A stretch of 22,823 bases of DNA from Desulfurococcales archaeon (GCA_021158735.1 JAGGUC010000010.1:1-22823); one strand, 5' to 3'; counted from the first letter of the stretch, positions 1 through 8,780 are shown. The notes: generated by a model not told the origin, from the sequence alone. A program made the numbers and translations.

Positions 1-298
1 CATAACATGCAAGTGGTACTAGATCGCCACCTACGACAGCATAGACGTAATTTTCCTTAAGTTCACTTAACTTACTTAATTCAATACACTCACCTCTAAT
101 ATTTACGCAGTAGTCATTACTCACGTATTTTATTACTTCAGTAGTTAATCCCATGTCCAGCGTAGCCGTAATTGCTGACCTCCCCTCTCTGACGTTGCCC
201 CATATCTTCATAGCTACCTTTCTGGTAAGTACTGGAACGTTCTTAGGTTTAAATACGTACCTGTACCTACCGGCCCACTGCAGGATACTGTCAATCAC
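1..298 (-). CDS. Partial CDS of unknown function, cut by the window edge
   Basis: An open frame on the minus strand runs from a GTG at 298 off the left edge, giving about 99 residues. The GTG is the only plausible start, because the frame is closed by a TAG about 30 nt upstream and the ATG seen just upstream is in another frame that stops after five codons. The N-terminal part is basic (WAGRYRYVFKPKN), followed by a mixed alpha/beta pattern and a hydrophobic strand-turn (YAVVGGDLVPLACY) near the truncation. I do not recognise the family. Coding is supported by codon use and protein-like composition over the whole stretch. A run of G about 10 nt upstream could act as a weak ribosome binding site. 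Confidence 0.6.
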   Translation of the reverse strand, partial: MIDSILQWAGRYRYVFKPKNVPVLTRKVAMKIWGNVREGRSAITATLDMGLTTEVIKYVSNDYCVNIRGECIELSKLSELKENYVYAVVGGDLVPLACY

Positions 299-406
299 TA
301 GAGTATGTCCCCCATAACTTAAGTAAGCCTAAAGTAATATTAACCGTCAGTGAGAGTGGATACCTAGATTTGCTGTAGTACTGAATTTTAATGCTCTTAG
401 CGAAGC

Positions 407-1684
407 TCACTCAGAACCAGCTTCTTCAGCTAATCTACTATATTCAATATAGGCAAGCCCGAGTAGGTGGGATACCGCTCTTAAGTACCTCCTCAGGTCC
501 CCTGACATGACTACATGGTGATTAGCTAAGGCGATTTGAGGGAAAACTTCTGCTGGGAAGTCCAGCTTTAGTACAGCCTGCGTTCTACACATTAAGTCAT
601 TCAACTGTCCGGACTCAAGCACTATTGTCTTCGCTGCTGCAATAGCCGTAAACTCGTAGTCAACTGACGCTAAGGTCACTTCCCTGTACTTTAACTCTCC
701 AGTAAGTCCATAGGGATAGCCGGACTCGAAGTGGCTGATAGCTCTAGGATTCCTGAGTAACTCTAAGGCCGCCGTGCAGTGTGCTAGGTAGAGTTTACCC
801 TCACTAATAGATGAGGGATTAGCGATCCAGCCACTCAATCCCGTAAGGTATTTCGAAAGCATCATCAAGAACAGTGCGTTCAAGTCTGCCTCACACCCTG
901 CTATATATCCGTTACTGTTGAGTGCCGCAAGTGCAAGGCAGGGTGTCACCTTGTGCTTAATTAAGTACGGAAAGCAATTGACGGCTATGGCACTGTAGCC
1001 ACCTCTCATAAATAGCTTCTTTAGCGCAGCATATATGGCTCCGATCTCCTTAAGCTGCCCTCCACTAGCACCTAATACATCACGTATTATCTCCAGAAAC
1101 TCCTTGACATAAGTAGAATCTCTCTGCGACATAATTAAGGACTCAAACTCACTAGTGGATATAATACTGACTTCAGCATTAAAGGATCTCCTGAAGCACT
1201 CCACCTCATTGGACACTTCATCAAGTCCAACTAAGCATATCTTAGAATTCTTTATGGACGACACAGCTACAGTCGTTTTGAGTGCCTCACTTAAAACCCT
1301 CCTGCACTCACTGCCTTTCGGGTCATGACAAGTAAAAATCCATGAGAAAACCCCCTCTAACTCTAGCCTAGCCCTAGCTGATATAGCTGAGGGGAGGCTA
1401 TTGTGTTCTCCATGAGCAATAAATACTGCCGAATCTACCCCCATGAAATGCATTAATGTTCGTGCCAGCCTGCTAGTACCTCCTGTTAAGAACACTAGCA
1501 CGGGGTAATACCCCCTGAACTTTTTAGCTATGAATTCCACATCATTAATACCTGTCACTACCTCAGGTATTATGGTGGCTCCATCAAACATGCCTACGTA
1601 CTCCTTAAGTATTTCTGCCATATCTCTAACGTATCCTTCACCATGTATTCTAGAAGCCAATTGAATTACGGCAATTTTACCCAT
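407..1684 (-). CDS. L-fucose/L-arabinose isomerase-like protein
   Basis: The 425-residue protein resembles archaeal proteins annotated as fucose isomerase-like (FucI/AraA C-terminal fold). These families interconvert aldoses and ketoses with a divalent metal. Visible landmarks are an N-terminal Rossmann-like half with a TGGTSRLAR loop (about 67-75), then CEADLNALF (264-272), whose acidic residues fit metal ligands, then WIANPSS (286-292), AHCT (301-304), HFESG (318-322) and NHHVVMSGD near residue 390. The length is close to archaeal members and shorter than the roughly 590-residue E. coli FucI. The start is ATG at 1684, with a GGGGT element a few nt upstream. It is divergent from the acetyltransferase gene across an 82-bp gap. 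The family fold is fairly sure. The sugar substrate is not, and a role in pentose or hexose turnover is only an inference. Confidence 0.72.
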   Translation of the reverse strand: MGKIAVIQLASRIHGEGYVRDMAEILKEYVGMFDGATIIPEVVTGINDVEFIAKKFRGYYPVLVFLTGGTSRLARTLMHFMGVDSAVFIAHGEHNSLPSAISARARLELEGVFSWIFTCHDPKGSECRRVLSEALKTTVAVSSIKNSKICLVGLDEVSNEVECFRRSFNAEVSIISTSEFESLIMSQRDSTYVKEFLEIIRDVLGASGGQLKEIGAIYAALKKLFMRGGYSAIAVNCFPYLIKHKVTPCLALAALNSNGYIAGCEADLNALFLMMLSKYLTGLSGWIANPSSISEGKLYLAHCTAALELLRNPRAISHFESGYPYGLTGELKYREVTLASVDYEFTAIAAAKTIVLESGQLNDLMCRTQAVLKLDFPAEVFPQIALANHHVVMSGDLRRYLRAVSHLLGLAYIEYSRLAEEAGSE

Positions 1685-1766
1685 TAGATACCCCGACTAA
1701 TAGTCCATAACATAAAGAAATTAAACTTATACACCTAACTAATTACTTGAGTAAAGTGGAGGCAGT

Positions 1767-2219
1767 ATGGAGGACGACCTCAACGTCCGTCAAGCACGAA
1801 GGAGTGACTTGAGAGAAATATACTTAATTGAAGTAAACTCTTTCCCCTACCCCTATCCCATTGAGGCCTTTCTAACATTCCTAATACTCTATCCTCAGTA
1901 CTTCCTTGTAGCTGAGCATAACAATAGTATCGTAGGTTACGTAATCGGCTCCATAGATAGTGACGGGACAGGGCATATAATTTCACTTGCTGTGCACCCA
2001 TCCTATAGGGGGAAGGGTATCGGCAAAAAACTACTTCTAACCGTGGAGAAGATAATGAAGGAAAACGGTGTTCACAGAATAAAGTTAGAGGTCTCAATAA
2101 ATAATAAGGCTGCTTTAGCACTCTACAAGTCGGTTGGCTACAAGGTGGTGGGTATGGAGAGAAGCTATTACCCCGATGGTTCAGACGCGTACGTCATGTT
2201 TAAGGAACTTAGTAATTAA
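1767..2219 (+). CDS. rimI: GNAT N-acetyltransferase, RimI/NatA-like
   Basis: The 150-residue single-domain GNAT protein probably acetylates protein N-termini using acetyl-CoA, as archaeal ARD1/RimI homologues do. The acetyl-CoA pyrophosphate loop is visible as RGKGIG (81-86), preceded by the strand ISLAVHPSY. The C-terminal signature follows: LEVSINNKAALALYKSVGY (107-125), then YYPDGSDAYVM (134-144), which is typical of the archaeal RimI/NatA group. The ATG at 1767 has a strong GGAGG (1758-1762) four nt upstream and a TATA-like element at 1721-1730. The last 39 bp overlap the 3' end of the convergent HD-domain gene. The family call is firm; the exact acceptor specificity is inferred. Confidence 0.85.
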   Translation: MEDDLNVRQARRSDLREIYLIEVNSFPYPYPIEAFLTFLILYPQYFLVAEHNNSIVGYVIGSIDSDGTGHIISLAVHPSYRGKGIGKKLLLTVEKIMKENGVHRIKLEVSINNKAALALYKSVGYKVVGMERSYYPDGSDAYVMFKELSN

Positions 2220-3482
2220 TTTACCAACAACCTCACAGTACATTGGATGAGCATAGATTCTGGCTATACCCATAGATTCTGGGAGGTGATTAACTATAGA
2301 GCCAGCAAACTCGGTTATTTTTGCTGAGGCACCATTTATGAGCACCCTCACAGTTTCTTCATCAGAGACTATTGGAATTACCTCTATGTACGGGAGTGTG
2401 CTGTATTGAGGAATGCCTTGGTCTCTGACGTACTCAACAGCTCTGTTTATTGAGTCTTTAATGTCTGCTGGAACTGGGTTGGTGTTGCTGAAGCCTATCC
2501 ACTCGTAAACTATTCTGAAGCCCTTCCTAGTAACATACATTCTGACGAGCTCCCTAAGTGATTCATCTCCAATACCCTTGCTAAGGACGTAGTTCAGTAT
2601 ACCACCTATATAGAAGTCGTCCCATGTGTGGAAGAGCCCCTTCCTTATTGAAGTTCTTATACCATCAACTGATGTGAAGGGCTCGAGTAAGTCCCTTAAC
2701 TCTGTACTTTCACTTATTTTTTCGTAAATTAAAGCTATAAGTAATTGATATGACGTAATAGTCTTATGATAGTAGACAGTCCTGTACATGTGCAGTCTGG
2801 CTATGTAGAAGTTCTCCACAGCCTGAACAGCTTTTTGAGGCACAGCTATGTAGCCCTCTCTATCAACGGTTACTGTCTGAACTATTCTATCCAGGTCTAT
2901 AAGCCCGTAAGCGACACCTGTATGGAGTGCATCACGGAGGAGGTAGTCAAGCCTATCTACATCCAGGTCACTGGAAAGCAACTCGTTGTATACTATCTCC
3001 CTATGTAGGCCAGCCACCACCGCTGCAACCTCCCTAGGCTCAAACCCGTACTCTGTTAGCACGCTAGCTATGTATGGGTCCTCTTCTATAACCCACCTGC
3101 TCAACTCCTCGTGCCTCAGCCTGAACTTACGCATGAAGTAATGCTCAACACCATGAGAGAAAGGCGTGTGACCCACATCATGAAGCAGTGCAGCGAGCTT
3201 AAGTAATTGAACATCTTCTCTAGAAATTAATTCTTCTTGTGCAAGTTTACTGGCTATTATCCCCATTAAGTGCATCACACCTAGAGAATGCGAGAACCTT
3301 GTGTGGACTGCACCGGGGTATACGTACCAGGCCTGCGCTAGCTGTTTAATTCTCCTTAGCCTCTGAAATGTCGGTGTATCAACAATCTTTAACTCTACTT
3401 CATTCAGTGGTATGTACCCATGTAACTCGTCGTAAATACTCTTAACTGCTGGTCTGCCACTCCAGTAGGTCCGCATGGACAT
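2181..3482 (-). CDS. HD-domain phosphohydrolase (SAMHD1/dNTPase-like)
   Basis: The 433-residue protein is of the HD superfamily group that includes SAMHD1 and deoxynucleotide triphosphohydrolases. The metal-binding H...HD...D set is complete: H65 in RFSHSLGV, H101-D102 in LLHDVGHTPFSHGVEH, and the aspartate near 174 in DVDRLDYLLRD. The N-terminal block (residues 12-45, ending TFQRLRRIKQL) is also characteristic. The likely role is hydrolysis of dNTPs or another nucleoside phosphate in the cytosol; the substrate is not readable from sequence. The ATG at 3482 lies about 30 nt from a TATA-like TTATTTAAC (minus strand), so the leader is very short. A second ATG two codons in is an alternative. 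The 3' end overlaps the acetyltransferase gene tail to tail. Confidence 0.85.
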   Translation of the reverse strand: MSMRTYWSGRPAVKSIYDELHGYIPLNEVELKIVDTPTFQRLRRIKQLAQAWYVYPGAVHTRFSHSLGVMHLMGIIASKLAQEELISREDVQLLKLAALLHDVGHTPFSHGVEHYFMRKFRLRHEELSRWVIEEDPYIASVLTEYGFEPREVAAVVAGLHREIVYNELLSSDLDVDRLDYLLRDALHTGVAYGLIDLDRIVQTVTVDREGYIAVPQKAVQAVENFYIARLHMYRTVYYHKTITSYQLLIALIYEKISESTELRDLLEPFTSVDGIRTSIRKGLFHTWDDFYIGGILNYVLSKGIGDESLRELVRMYVTRKGFRIVYEWIGFSNTNPVPADIKDSINRAVEYVRDQGIPQYSTLPYIEVIPIVSDEETVRVLINGASAKITEFAGSIVNHLPESMGIARIYAHPMYCEVVGKLITKFLKHDVRV

Positions 3483-3545
3483 CCCTTCACAAGTACTGTA
3501 TGTATTAAGAAGTTAAATAACGTGTCCAATAGCCCTACCGCGAGT

Positions 3546-4013
3546 TCAAGCCTTCTCCTTTAAGCCGAATAAGTACTTGCTCAGAATCTTAGTTACTGCT
3601 TGAGCATCGCGGAGCGTTATGTTAGGCTTCCTCTTAAGTAACTCCTCAAGAGGGTCAGTGGGTCTAGGGTAAACATCATACCTCAGCATCGTATAAGAAG
3701 CCGCTATTTCCAGCGCTAATTCCAGCTTTATGTTCACCGACTTTAAGTCCTCGAGGAAATCCCTGATAGCTGATAGCTTTAAGTTCTCCTCACAAATACA
3801 CTTTTCATGTATGCTCCCAGCTCTTAAGTCCTTCGCGAGACTTCTGGAATAGGGGCCCCTAACCCCCCACTTAAATCTGTAACCAAAGTGTAAATTGAAA
3901 ACTTTCTGAGCAATATAAACGAGCCACTGAAGCACTGTACTAAGGAGTTGTTGGTTTTTGATATGGCTTACGAGTTCTTTAGCAAGTTGTAGAACACAGC
4001 ATACATTACTCAT
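3546..4013 (-). CDS. Small YwgA/Panacea-like protein of unknown function
   Basis: The 155-residue soluble protein is mostly helical. The segment FKWGVRGPYSRSLAKDL (about 48-64) resembles the F..YGPYS..L..DL signature of YwgA-like and Panacea (DUF4065/SocA-like) proteins. In those families the domain is found in uncharacterised archaeal proteins and in antitoxin-related or phage-related proteins. The N-terminus carries paired cysteines (VCCVLQ) and there is a CIC motif near residue 72; neither forms an obvious full metal site. The ATG at 4013 has a good TATA box (TTTATTTATAAG, minus strand, near 4049-4060) about 40 nt upstream, giving a short leader. It lies 63 bp downstream of the HD-domain gene start in the same orientation but looks separately transcribed. 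Function is unknown; the family link is by motif only. Confidence 0.65.
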   Translation of the reverse strand: MSNVCCVLQLAKELVSHIKNQQLLSTVLQWLVYIAQKVFNLHFGYRFKWGVRGPYSRSLAKDLRAGSIHEKCICEENLKLSAIRDFLEDLKSVNIKLELALEIAASYTMLRYDVYPRPTDPLEELLKRKPNITLRDAQAVTKILSKYLFGLKEKA

Positions 4014-4205
4014 AATCCCACATACATTTTTCTCATAACTGAACTATCTTATAAATAAAGCACCACTTACTTAAAACCACTTTTATTATAGGATTTATAG
4101 CTAGCGAGCCCAGCGGGTGTTACCTAATATTTGAAGCCGTGTAGTATAGATTAATTCACGGTGTCTTATGGATGTCTTACGTATTGCTAACACTACTGTC
4201 CACAC

Positions 4206-4628
4206 CTACCTGACCAGAAGGACTGATATAGGCACGTTAACTATTACTGAGAGCGCTGTAGATCCTATGGCTATTTCTTCGGACACAGTCCTGCCTCTGG
4301 CCGCCACAATTATCAGGTCGTAATTACCTTCAATAGCTTCCTCAATGATTCTAGTGGCCGTTGACTGACTACTCCTGTCTAGATCCACTACCTTAATTCC
4401 TATGTCAATGCCAGCACTTAACGCCTCACTCTCTAATTTCTTCCTAACTATGTCTATGTTAAGTGAATTGTCATTAACTACGAATGCCGTGACTTTAGAG
4501 CCGTATCTTTTAGCGAAGTCTAAAGCTATCTTTAGTGCTCTTGTGCTTGCCGCTGATCCGTCGAATGGGAGTAATATTCTCCTAAAGAAGTAACTAACCT
4601 CATAGGTAGGCTCCCTAATATATGTCAT
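4206..4628 (-). CDS. Universal stress protein, UspA family
   Basis: A single-domain UspA fold of 140 residues: the N-terminal strand RRILLPFDGSAASTRAL (about 16-32) carries the nucleotide-site aspartate, and the C-terminal loop is VAARGRTVSEEIAIGSTA (108-125). The usual G-x2-G-x9-G-S/T loop is nearly complete, with the first glycine replaced by alanine and G112, G122 and S123 kept, so ATP binding is possible. I place the start at ATG 4628. A near-perfect Shine-Dalgarno GGGGGTGATT sits three nt before it and would overlap the in-frame GTG at 4637, which is therefore unlikely to be used. It is 48 bp downstream of the phosphoglycerate kinase start, on the same strand. The physiological role is not readable. 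Confidence 0.85.
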   Translation of the reverse strand: MTYIREPTYEVSYFFRRILLPFDGSAASTRALKIALDFAKRYGSKVTAFVVNDNSLNIDIVRKKLESEALSAGIDIGIKVVDLDRSSQSTATRIIEEAIEGNYDLIIVAARGRTVSEEIAIGSTALSVIVNVPISVLLVR

Positions 4629-4685
4629 AATAATCACCCCCTATTTCGGGTTCACAATCAATTAACCCTGCTGATTTTAAAACTT

Positions 4686-5924
4686 TCACTGCTTGCCACC
4701 AAAGAATTTCTTAGCTGATACCTTCAACGCCTGTACAGCAGGCAGTGGTTCCCCTGATAAAGCAACGAGTAACGCGCCGCCTCCTGTGGAAACATGCATC
4801 CCCTCTCTCCTAGCCTCCTTAATCATGGCTGCTAAGTGTCCACCACCTATAATAACGAACGCCTGGCTCTCAATAGCTGCTTTAAGCAGTTCCTCAGTAC
4901 CTCGCCTAAACCTCGGGTCCTCAACATACCCAGCCGGGCCACGCATTACCACTATTTTAGCCTCCTTGATTAACTCGCTGTACATCTCTACAGTATAGGT
5001 ACCTATGTCCAGAGGCTTACCCTCAACGCTAAATACAGGCTCCTCAACAACATCGTTACTATCTTTAAGTACTCTATAATCGTAGGGCGTATCTACTGGC
5101 GCACCTGATAGAAGAACCCTCCTCGCCCTTGGTACCAACGAGAAAAGCCCAGTCTCTTCGAGAACTCTCTTAACTGACCTACCGACCCTGCCACCCTTCG
5201 CAACGTGGAATGTAAGTCCTACAAGTCCGCAAGTGAGTATCCTATCCGCTATCTTCCTCTTTGTCAAGTACTCTATGATCCTTATGGTATCATGAACTTT
5301 AGCACCACCCAGCACAAACACCCTCGGTGGCGAGGAAGACTCCGTAATTCGTTCTAAAGCATCTAGCTCCCTCCGCATTAACTCACCAATAACTGAAGGT
5401 AGTACCAGTGGGAAGCCCACTATTGATGGCTGTGACCTGTGAGCCGTAGCAAACGCATCAAAAATAAAGTAGTTGAAGTGCTGTGAAAGCCTTCTAACGA
5501 GGTGTGTTCTAGACTGCACCTCAGGCGACGACTCGATCATTTCCTCCGACACAAATCTAACATTATCTAGCAACAGAACGTCACCCTGCTTAACCGACTT
5601 TATAGCCTGTATTGCAGCAGGTCCTATGACATCTTCAATAAACCTCACTTCAGACCCCAAGTACTTACTCAGAAGTTCCCTATGAGGATGCAATGATATG
5701 AAGTCCCTGCCACCAGGCCTGCCCTGATGCGTCACTAAGACTACGCCAGCCCCGTTATCAAGAAGTTTTTTGATAGTCGGTATGTGTGCCTTTATTCTTG
5801 CGTCATCAAGTATGGAGCCTCCCTCACCTATGGGGCAGTTAAAATCAACTCTAACTAGAGTTCGCCTATTGCCCAAGTCAATATCATCTATAGTGGGTAA
5901 TCGCAGAGAATGCACCCATGACAC
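4686..5924 (-). CDS. pgk: Phosphoglycerate kinase
   Basis: This 412-residue cytosolic glycolytic/gluconeogenic kinase interconverts 1,3-bisphosphoglycerate and 3-phosphoglycerate with ADP/ATP. Motifs appear in order: RVDFNCPI (25-32), DDARIKAHIPTI (40-51), THQGRPGG (65-72), LLLDNVRF (117-124), DAFATAHRSQPS (156-167), VLGGAKV in the hinge region, and the C-terminal nucleotide-site loop GGGHLAAM followed by STGGGALL. The length fits archaeal PGKs. The start is a GTG at 5924 with no convincing Shine-Dalgarno. A TATA-like AAAAAGTATTAAG (minus strand, 5949-5961) lies about 30 nt upstream, so a leaderless message is likely. GAPDH, often linked to pgk, is not adjacent. Confidence 0.95.
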   Translation of the reverse strand: MSWVHSLRLPTIDDIDLGNRRTLVRVDFNCPIGEGGSILDDARIKAHIPTIKKLLDNGAGVVLVTHQGRPGGRDFISLHPHRELLSKYLGSEVRFIEDVIGPAAIQAIKSVKQGDVLLLDNVRFVSEEMIESSPEVQSRTHLVRRLSQHFNYFIFDAFATAHRSQPSIVGFPLVLPSVIGELMRRELDALERITESSSPPRVFVLGGAKVHDTIRIIEYLTKRKIADRILTCGLVGLTFHVAKGGRVGRSVKRVLEETGLFSLVPRARRVLLSGAPVDTPYDYRVLKDSNDVVEEPVFSVEGKPLDIGTYTVEMYSELIKEAKIVVMRGPAGYVEDPRFRRGTEELLKAAIESQAFVIIGGGHLAAMIKEARREGMHVSTGGGALLVALSGEPLPAVQALKVSAKKFFGGKQ

Positions 5925-6165
5925 CTAGAATATATTGAGGTTGAGGTACTTAATACTTTTTGATTTAGTCATATTTTTATAGTCACACTTACGTTAACAC
6001 CACATTAATCCTTAAGTGTTAAGTCTTTGCAGGAATCAAAAGCAAAGCGGTATTTCAATGACTAAAGTATTTTAACTCTGCTGACTCACAAATTCACAGT
6101 CACATTAAGGCTAAAGCCACAATGTTATTTACTGCAAAGGAAATGATGTATCCTGGGTCCTTAAT

Positions 6166-7551
6166 TTGAGGTTGTGGGGGCTAAGTCGTGAGGAGATCAG
6201 GAAGGCTCTAAGGCGTGGAGACATCACAGTCTGCGTGATCGGGCTTGGTGGTGTAGGGCTCGCTGTTGCCGCAGTGTGGCTGAGGCATGGCGCGCATGTG
6301 ATTGGTGTAGATATTGATGAAGTGAAAGTTGGCTCACTTCGTGAGGGGAGAGTTCCGCATCCGGAGAGAGTCGTTAGGAACACCATATCTGAAGGTGTTC
6401 GAGACGGAAGTTTTACAGCGACAGCAAGCACATCTCAAGCAGTTAAGAAGTCAGATGTAATTGATGTCATAGTACCTCTTGTCTACCATGATGGTTTCCC
6501 AGACTTCAGCGCGCTTGATGACGCCTTCATTAAGATCTCCCGGAGTCTTGAGGTTGGGCACACCATAATCCTTGAGACTTCAGTACCTCCCGGAACCACA
6601 GAATTCAGGGTTAGGAGGATCCTCGAAGGTAACTCAGGTCTGTCGGCAGGTAAGGACTTCGCCTTAATATACTCGCCTGAGAGGGTTATGATAGGTCATG
6701 CGGTTGAGGACATTGAGCAGAGATACCCTAAGGTGGTCTCTGGCGTAGGGAAGAAGTCTCTAGATATTGCTGTAGCGCTCTATTCAAGTATCTGTAAGGC
6801 AGGTGTTAAGGTGGTTTCATCACCTAGGGTTGCTGAATTCGCTAAGCTTGCTGAGGGTATTTACAGGGACATAAATATAGCCTTAGCTAATGAACTTGCT
6901 AAACTAGCCAGGGTTTTAGGAGTGGACTTCAGTGAGGTCAGAGAAGCAGCTAATTCGCAGCCCTACTGCCACATACATAAGCCGGGAGCTGGTGTTGGAG
7001 GCCTCTGTATTCCAGTGTACCCTATGCTTATGGAGTGGACTGCTGAACTAAAAAGTATGCGCTTGGAGTTAGCGCTTACTGCAAGAACTATCAATAAGTT
7101 ACAGCCCCTCTACCTCTCGTCACTTCTGCTTGAAGGGCTGGATACGGCTAAAATTGACTTAAATGGTGGTGTTAAGGTAGCTATACTTGGCTTAGCTTTT
7201 AGGGGTGACGTACCCTCAGCAGCTAAGTCACCTACATACGATCTAGCGAGGTCACTTAGTGAGCTAGGACTCAAGATAGCTGTTCATGACCCACTAATTA
7301 GTAAGGACGTGATATTAGAAGGACTGGGAATTAAGTTAAATAGTGACATAAGTCGCATACTTGAGGGTTGCTCAGCTATTATCGTAGCAACAGACCACTC
7401 ACAATATAAGGAACTAAGTACGTATGATTTACTTAGGGCCTCAGGACTCACTAAGATCGTTATTGTAGATGGGAGAGACGTAATTAAGTTACGTAACTGT
7501 GGTGGACGAGTACTCTACACGAGTGTCAGCAAACCCTGGGTGTGGGTCTGA
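6166..7551 (+). CDS. UDP-sugar dehydrogenase, UDP-N-acetylmannosamine dehydrogenase type
   Basis: The 461-residue NAD-dependent UDP-sugar 6-dehydrogenase makes a UDP-uronate for surface glycans or glycoproteins. The Rossmann GxGxxG is GLGGVG (26-31). SPERVMIG (170-177) fits the SPER motif, AEFAKLAEGIYRDINIALANE (223-243) carries the conserved lysine at 227, and GAGVGGLCIPVYP (274-286) contains the catalytic cysteine C281. The loop resembles WecC/MJ0428-type ManNAc dehydrogenases more than glucose dehydrogenases. The asparagine usual in ENTYRD is a glycine here. The frame opens only at 6115 and has no ATG/GTG before TTG 6166, which gives the roughly 20-residue N-terminal helix seen in related archaeal proteins. 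TTG 6172 is an alternative start. No glycosyltransferases are adjacent. Confidence 0.85.
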   Translation: MRLWGLSREEIRKALRRGDITVCVIGLGGVGLAVAAVWLRHGAHVIGVDIDEVKVGSLREGRVPHPERVVRNTISEGVRDGSFTATASTSQAVKKSDVIDVIVPLVYHDGFPDFSALDDAFIKISRSLEVGHTIILETSVPPGTTEFRVRRILEGNSGLSAGKDFALIYSPERVMIGHAVEDIEQRYPKVVSGVGKKSLDIAVALYSSICKAGVKVVSSPRVAEFAKLAEGIYRDINIALANELAKLARVLGVDFSEVREAANSQPYCHIHKPGAGVGGLCIPVYPMLMEWTAELKSMRLELALTARTINKLQPLYLSSLLLEGLDTAKIDLNGGVKVAILGLAFRGDVPSAAKSPTYDLARSLSELGLKIAVHDPLISKDVILEGLGIKLNSDISRILEGCSAIIVATDHSQYKELSTYDLLRASGLTKIVIVDGRDVIKLRNCGGRVLYTSVSKPWVWV

Positions 7552-7608
7552 GTGCTGTAAGTATTTAGATTTAAGATCAATGTGCCATAAAGAACACTAT
7601 GTGATTCA

Positions 7609-8757
7609 CTACGTAATTAGTACATCACTAACTGCTTTATCTCTCCCATAGCGCTTAAAGTATTCTACTAGCTCGTTAATGGGCTCACTGATTATTATAT
7701 ACGGTATCGTAAGCATCTTTTTTCTCGTGTAATCCAGCATGTAGTAACTCCACTCCCGCACAATCCTAGCTTCACGAACCTTATCTAAAAACATGCTAAA
7801 GTTAAATACTTCATTAGCTGGAAGCGAACCAAGAATTAAGCCTACGCCCTCAATCGGGTTAAAGAGCGCGAAGTCAAAGTATGGGTGAGCAACGAGTACT
7901 CTACCTATCCTGTGTAATTCAGCAGGATTGCCGCGTAGCATGGCGGCCACGCTAACGCTGGCGTATTCTCGGAGTGGCGCTGAAACGAGCTTAACGCCCC
8001 TAATTACCCCTCTAGCCTCGATATGGTTCTTAAAATGTCTCAAAACTCTTATGTAGTTTATTGAAGTTACTGGTCTAAACTCCTTATTTAAATTCTCGGT
8101 TATTTTCTTTAATGAAATGAATGGGTTTTTCTCTAATTCCTTTATTATGAATAAGTCTATTTCATCAAACCTACTTCTCCTATATGTAGCTCCCGGGATA
8201 GCCTCCTTAGGGGAGGACTTAATAGTATTCAAGAGCTCATCCCAGTTAAGCCTTATTATATTAGCCTTAGGGTCATAGTACTTACGGAGGTTAGGCTTAG
8301 CTGATATTGAATACGTTAATTTTACGACCTCCATAGGTTCCCTTGGTAGCGCCCCTGCTAAACTATTCACGAGGGTCTCACTCATACCTCTGGGTACTAA
8401 ATAGATGAGGAAGGTCCCCCAGGGGAGCAGTGGTGCGTAGTACCTAAGCGTACCTTTGAAAACACCTCCATAATCGACGTACTCATCAAGAACTACTGCA
8501 ACTGCCTCAAGACCCAGCCTCAGTATATCTATATCAGCAGTAAACCTGAAGCCCTTTTCCTTCAGAACGTTCATGAACTTCCAAATAGTTGATGCATGAA
8601 GGCCCATATCTTCAGCTACCCTAGTAATTTCCGGTATATAGTCATAACTCTGCACCTGCTCAATGAAGTCTACGAGAGAGGGGTTTAATGCTCTCTTAGA
8701 ATACTGCCTGAGTCTATCTAAGGTGTCACTAGCTGAAGACCTGTTGCCCAAAGACAA
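7609..8757 (-). CDS. Transcriptional regulator with two winged-helix domains
   Basis: I recognise the architecture but not a named family. The first predicted helix-turn-helix spans about residues 41-72 (IPEITRVAEDMGLHASTIWK). A roughly 110-residue alpha/beta region follows. The second HTH spans about 198-246 (DEIDLFIIKELEKNPFISLKKI), and a second alpha/beta region leads to the C-terminus. This duplicated HTH-plus-sensor layout resembles Lrp/AsnC-like regulators of Thermoproteota. The start is TTG 8757. A clear TATA box TTATAAATAAAAG (minus strand) sits about 29 nt upstream, consistent with a leaderless transcript. It converges with the UDP-sugar dehydrogenase gene and has an AT-rich, dyad-rich upstream gap that may hold its own operator. 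The ligand is unknown. Confidence 0.7.
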   Translation of the reverse strand: MSLGNRSSASDTLDRLRQYSKRALNPSLVDFIEQVQSYDYIPEITRVAEDMGLHASTIWKFMNVLKEKGFRFTADIDILRLGLEAVAVVLDEYVDYGGVFKGTLRYYAPLLPWGTFLIYLVPRGMSETLVNSLAGALPREPMEVVKLTYSISAKPNLRKYYDPKANIIRLNWDELLNTIKSSPKEAIPGATYRRSRFDEIDLFIIKELEKNPFISLKKITENLNKEFRPVTSINYIRVLRHFKNHIEARGVIRGVKLVSAPLREYASVSVAAMLRGNPAELHRIGRVLVAHPYFDFALFNPIEGVGLILGSLPANEVFNFSMFLDKVREARIVREWSYYMLDYTRKKMLTIPYIIISEPINELVEYFKRYGRDKAVSDVLIT

Positions 8758-8780
8758 GGTACCCTGTATTATTCGCTAAC

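Noticed and set aside
1780..2121. 113-codon minus-strand ORF inside the acetyltransferase gene
   Set aside because: It is a shadow of the GNAT frame; the plus-strand product has all the family motifs and a strong ribosome binding site.
4014..4205. Possible small RNA or tRNA in the gap between the YwgA-like and stress-protein genes
   Set aside because: I could not find a cloverleaf, C/D box pair or other convincing RNA structure; the gap appears to hold only promoter sequence and spacer.
4167..4323. Plus-strand ORF of about 50 codons antisense to the universal stress protein gene
   Set aside because: Most of it is the mirror frame of a well-supported gene, it has no promoter or ribosome binding site, and the product resembles nothing known.
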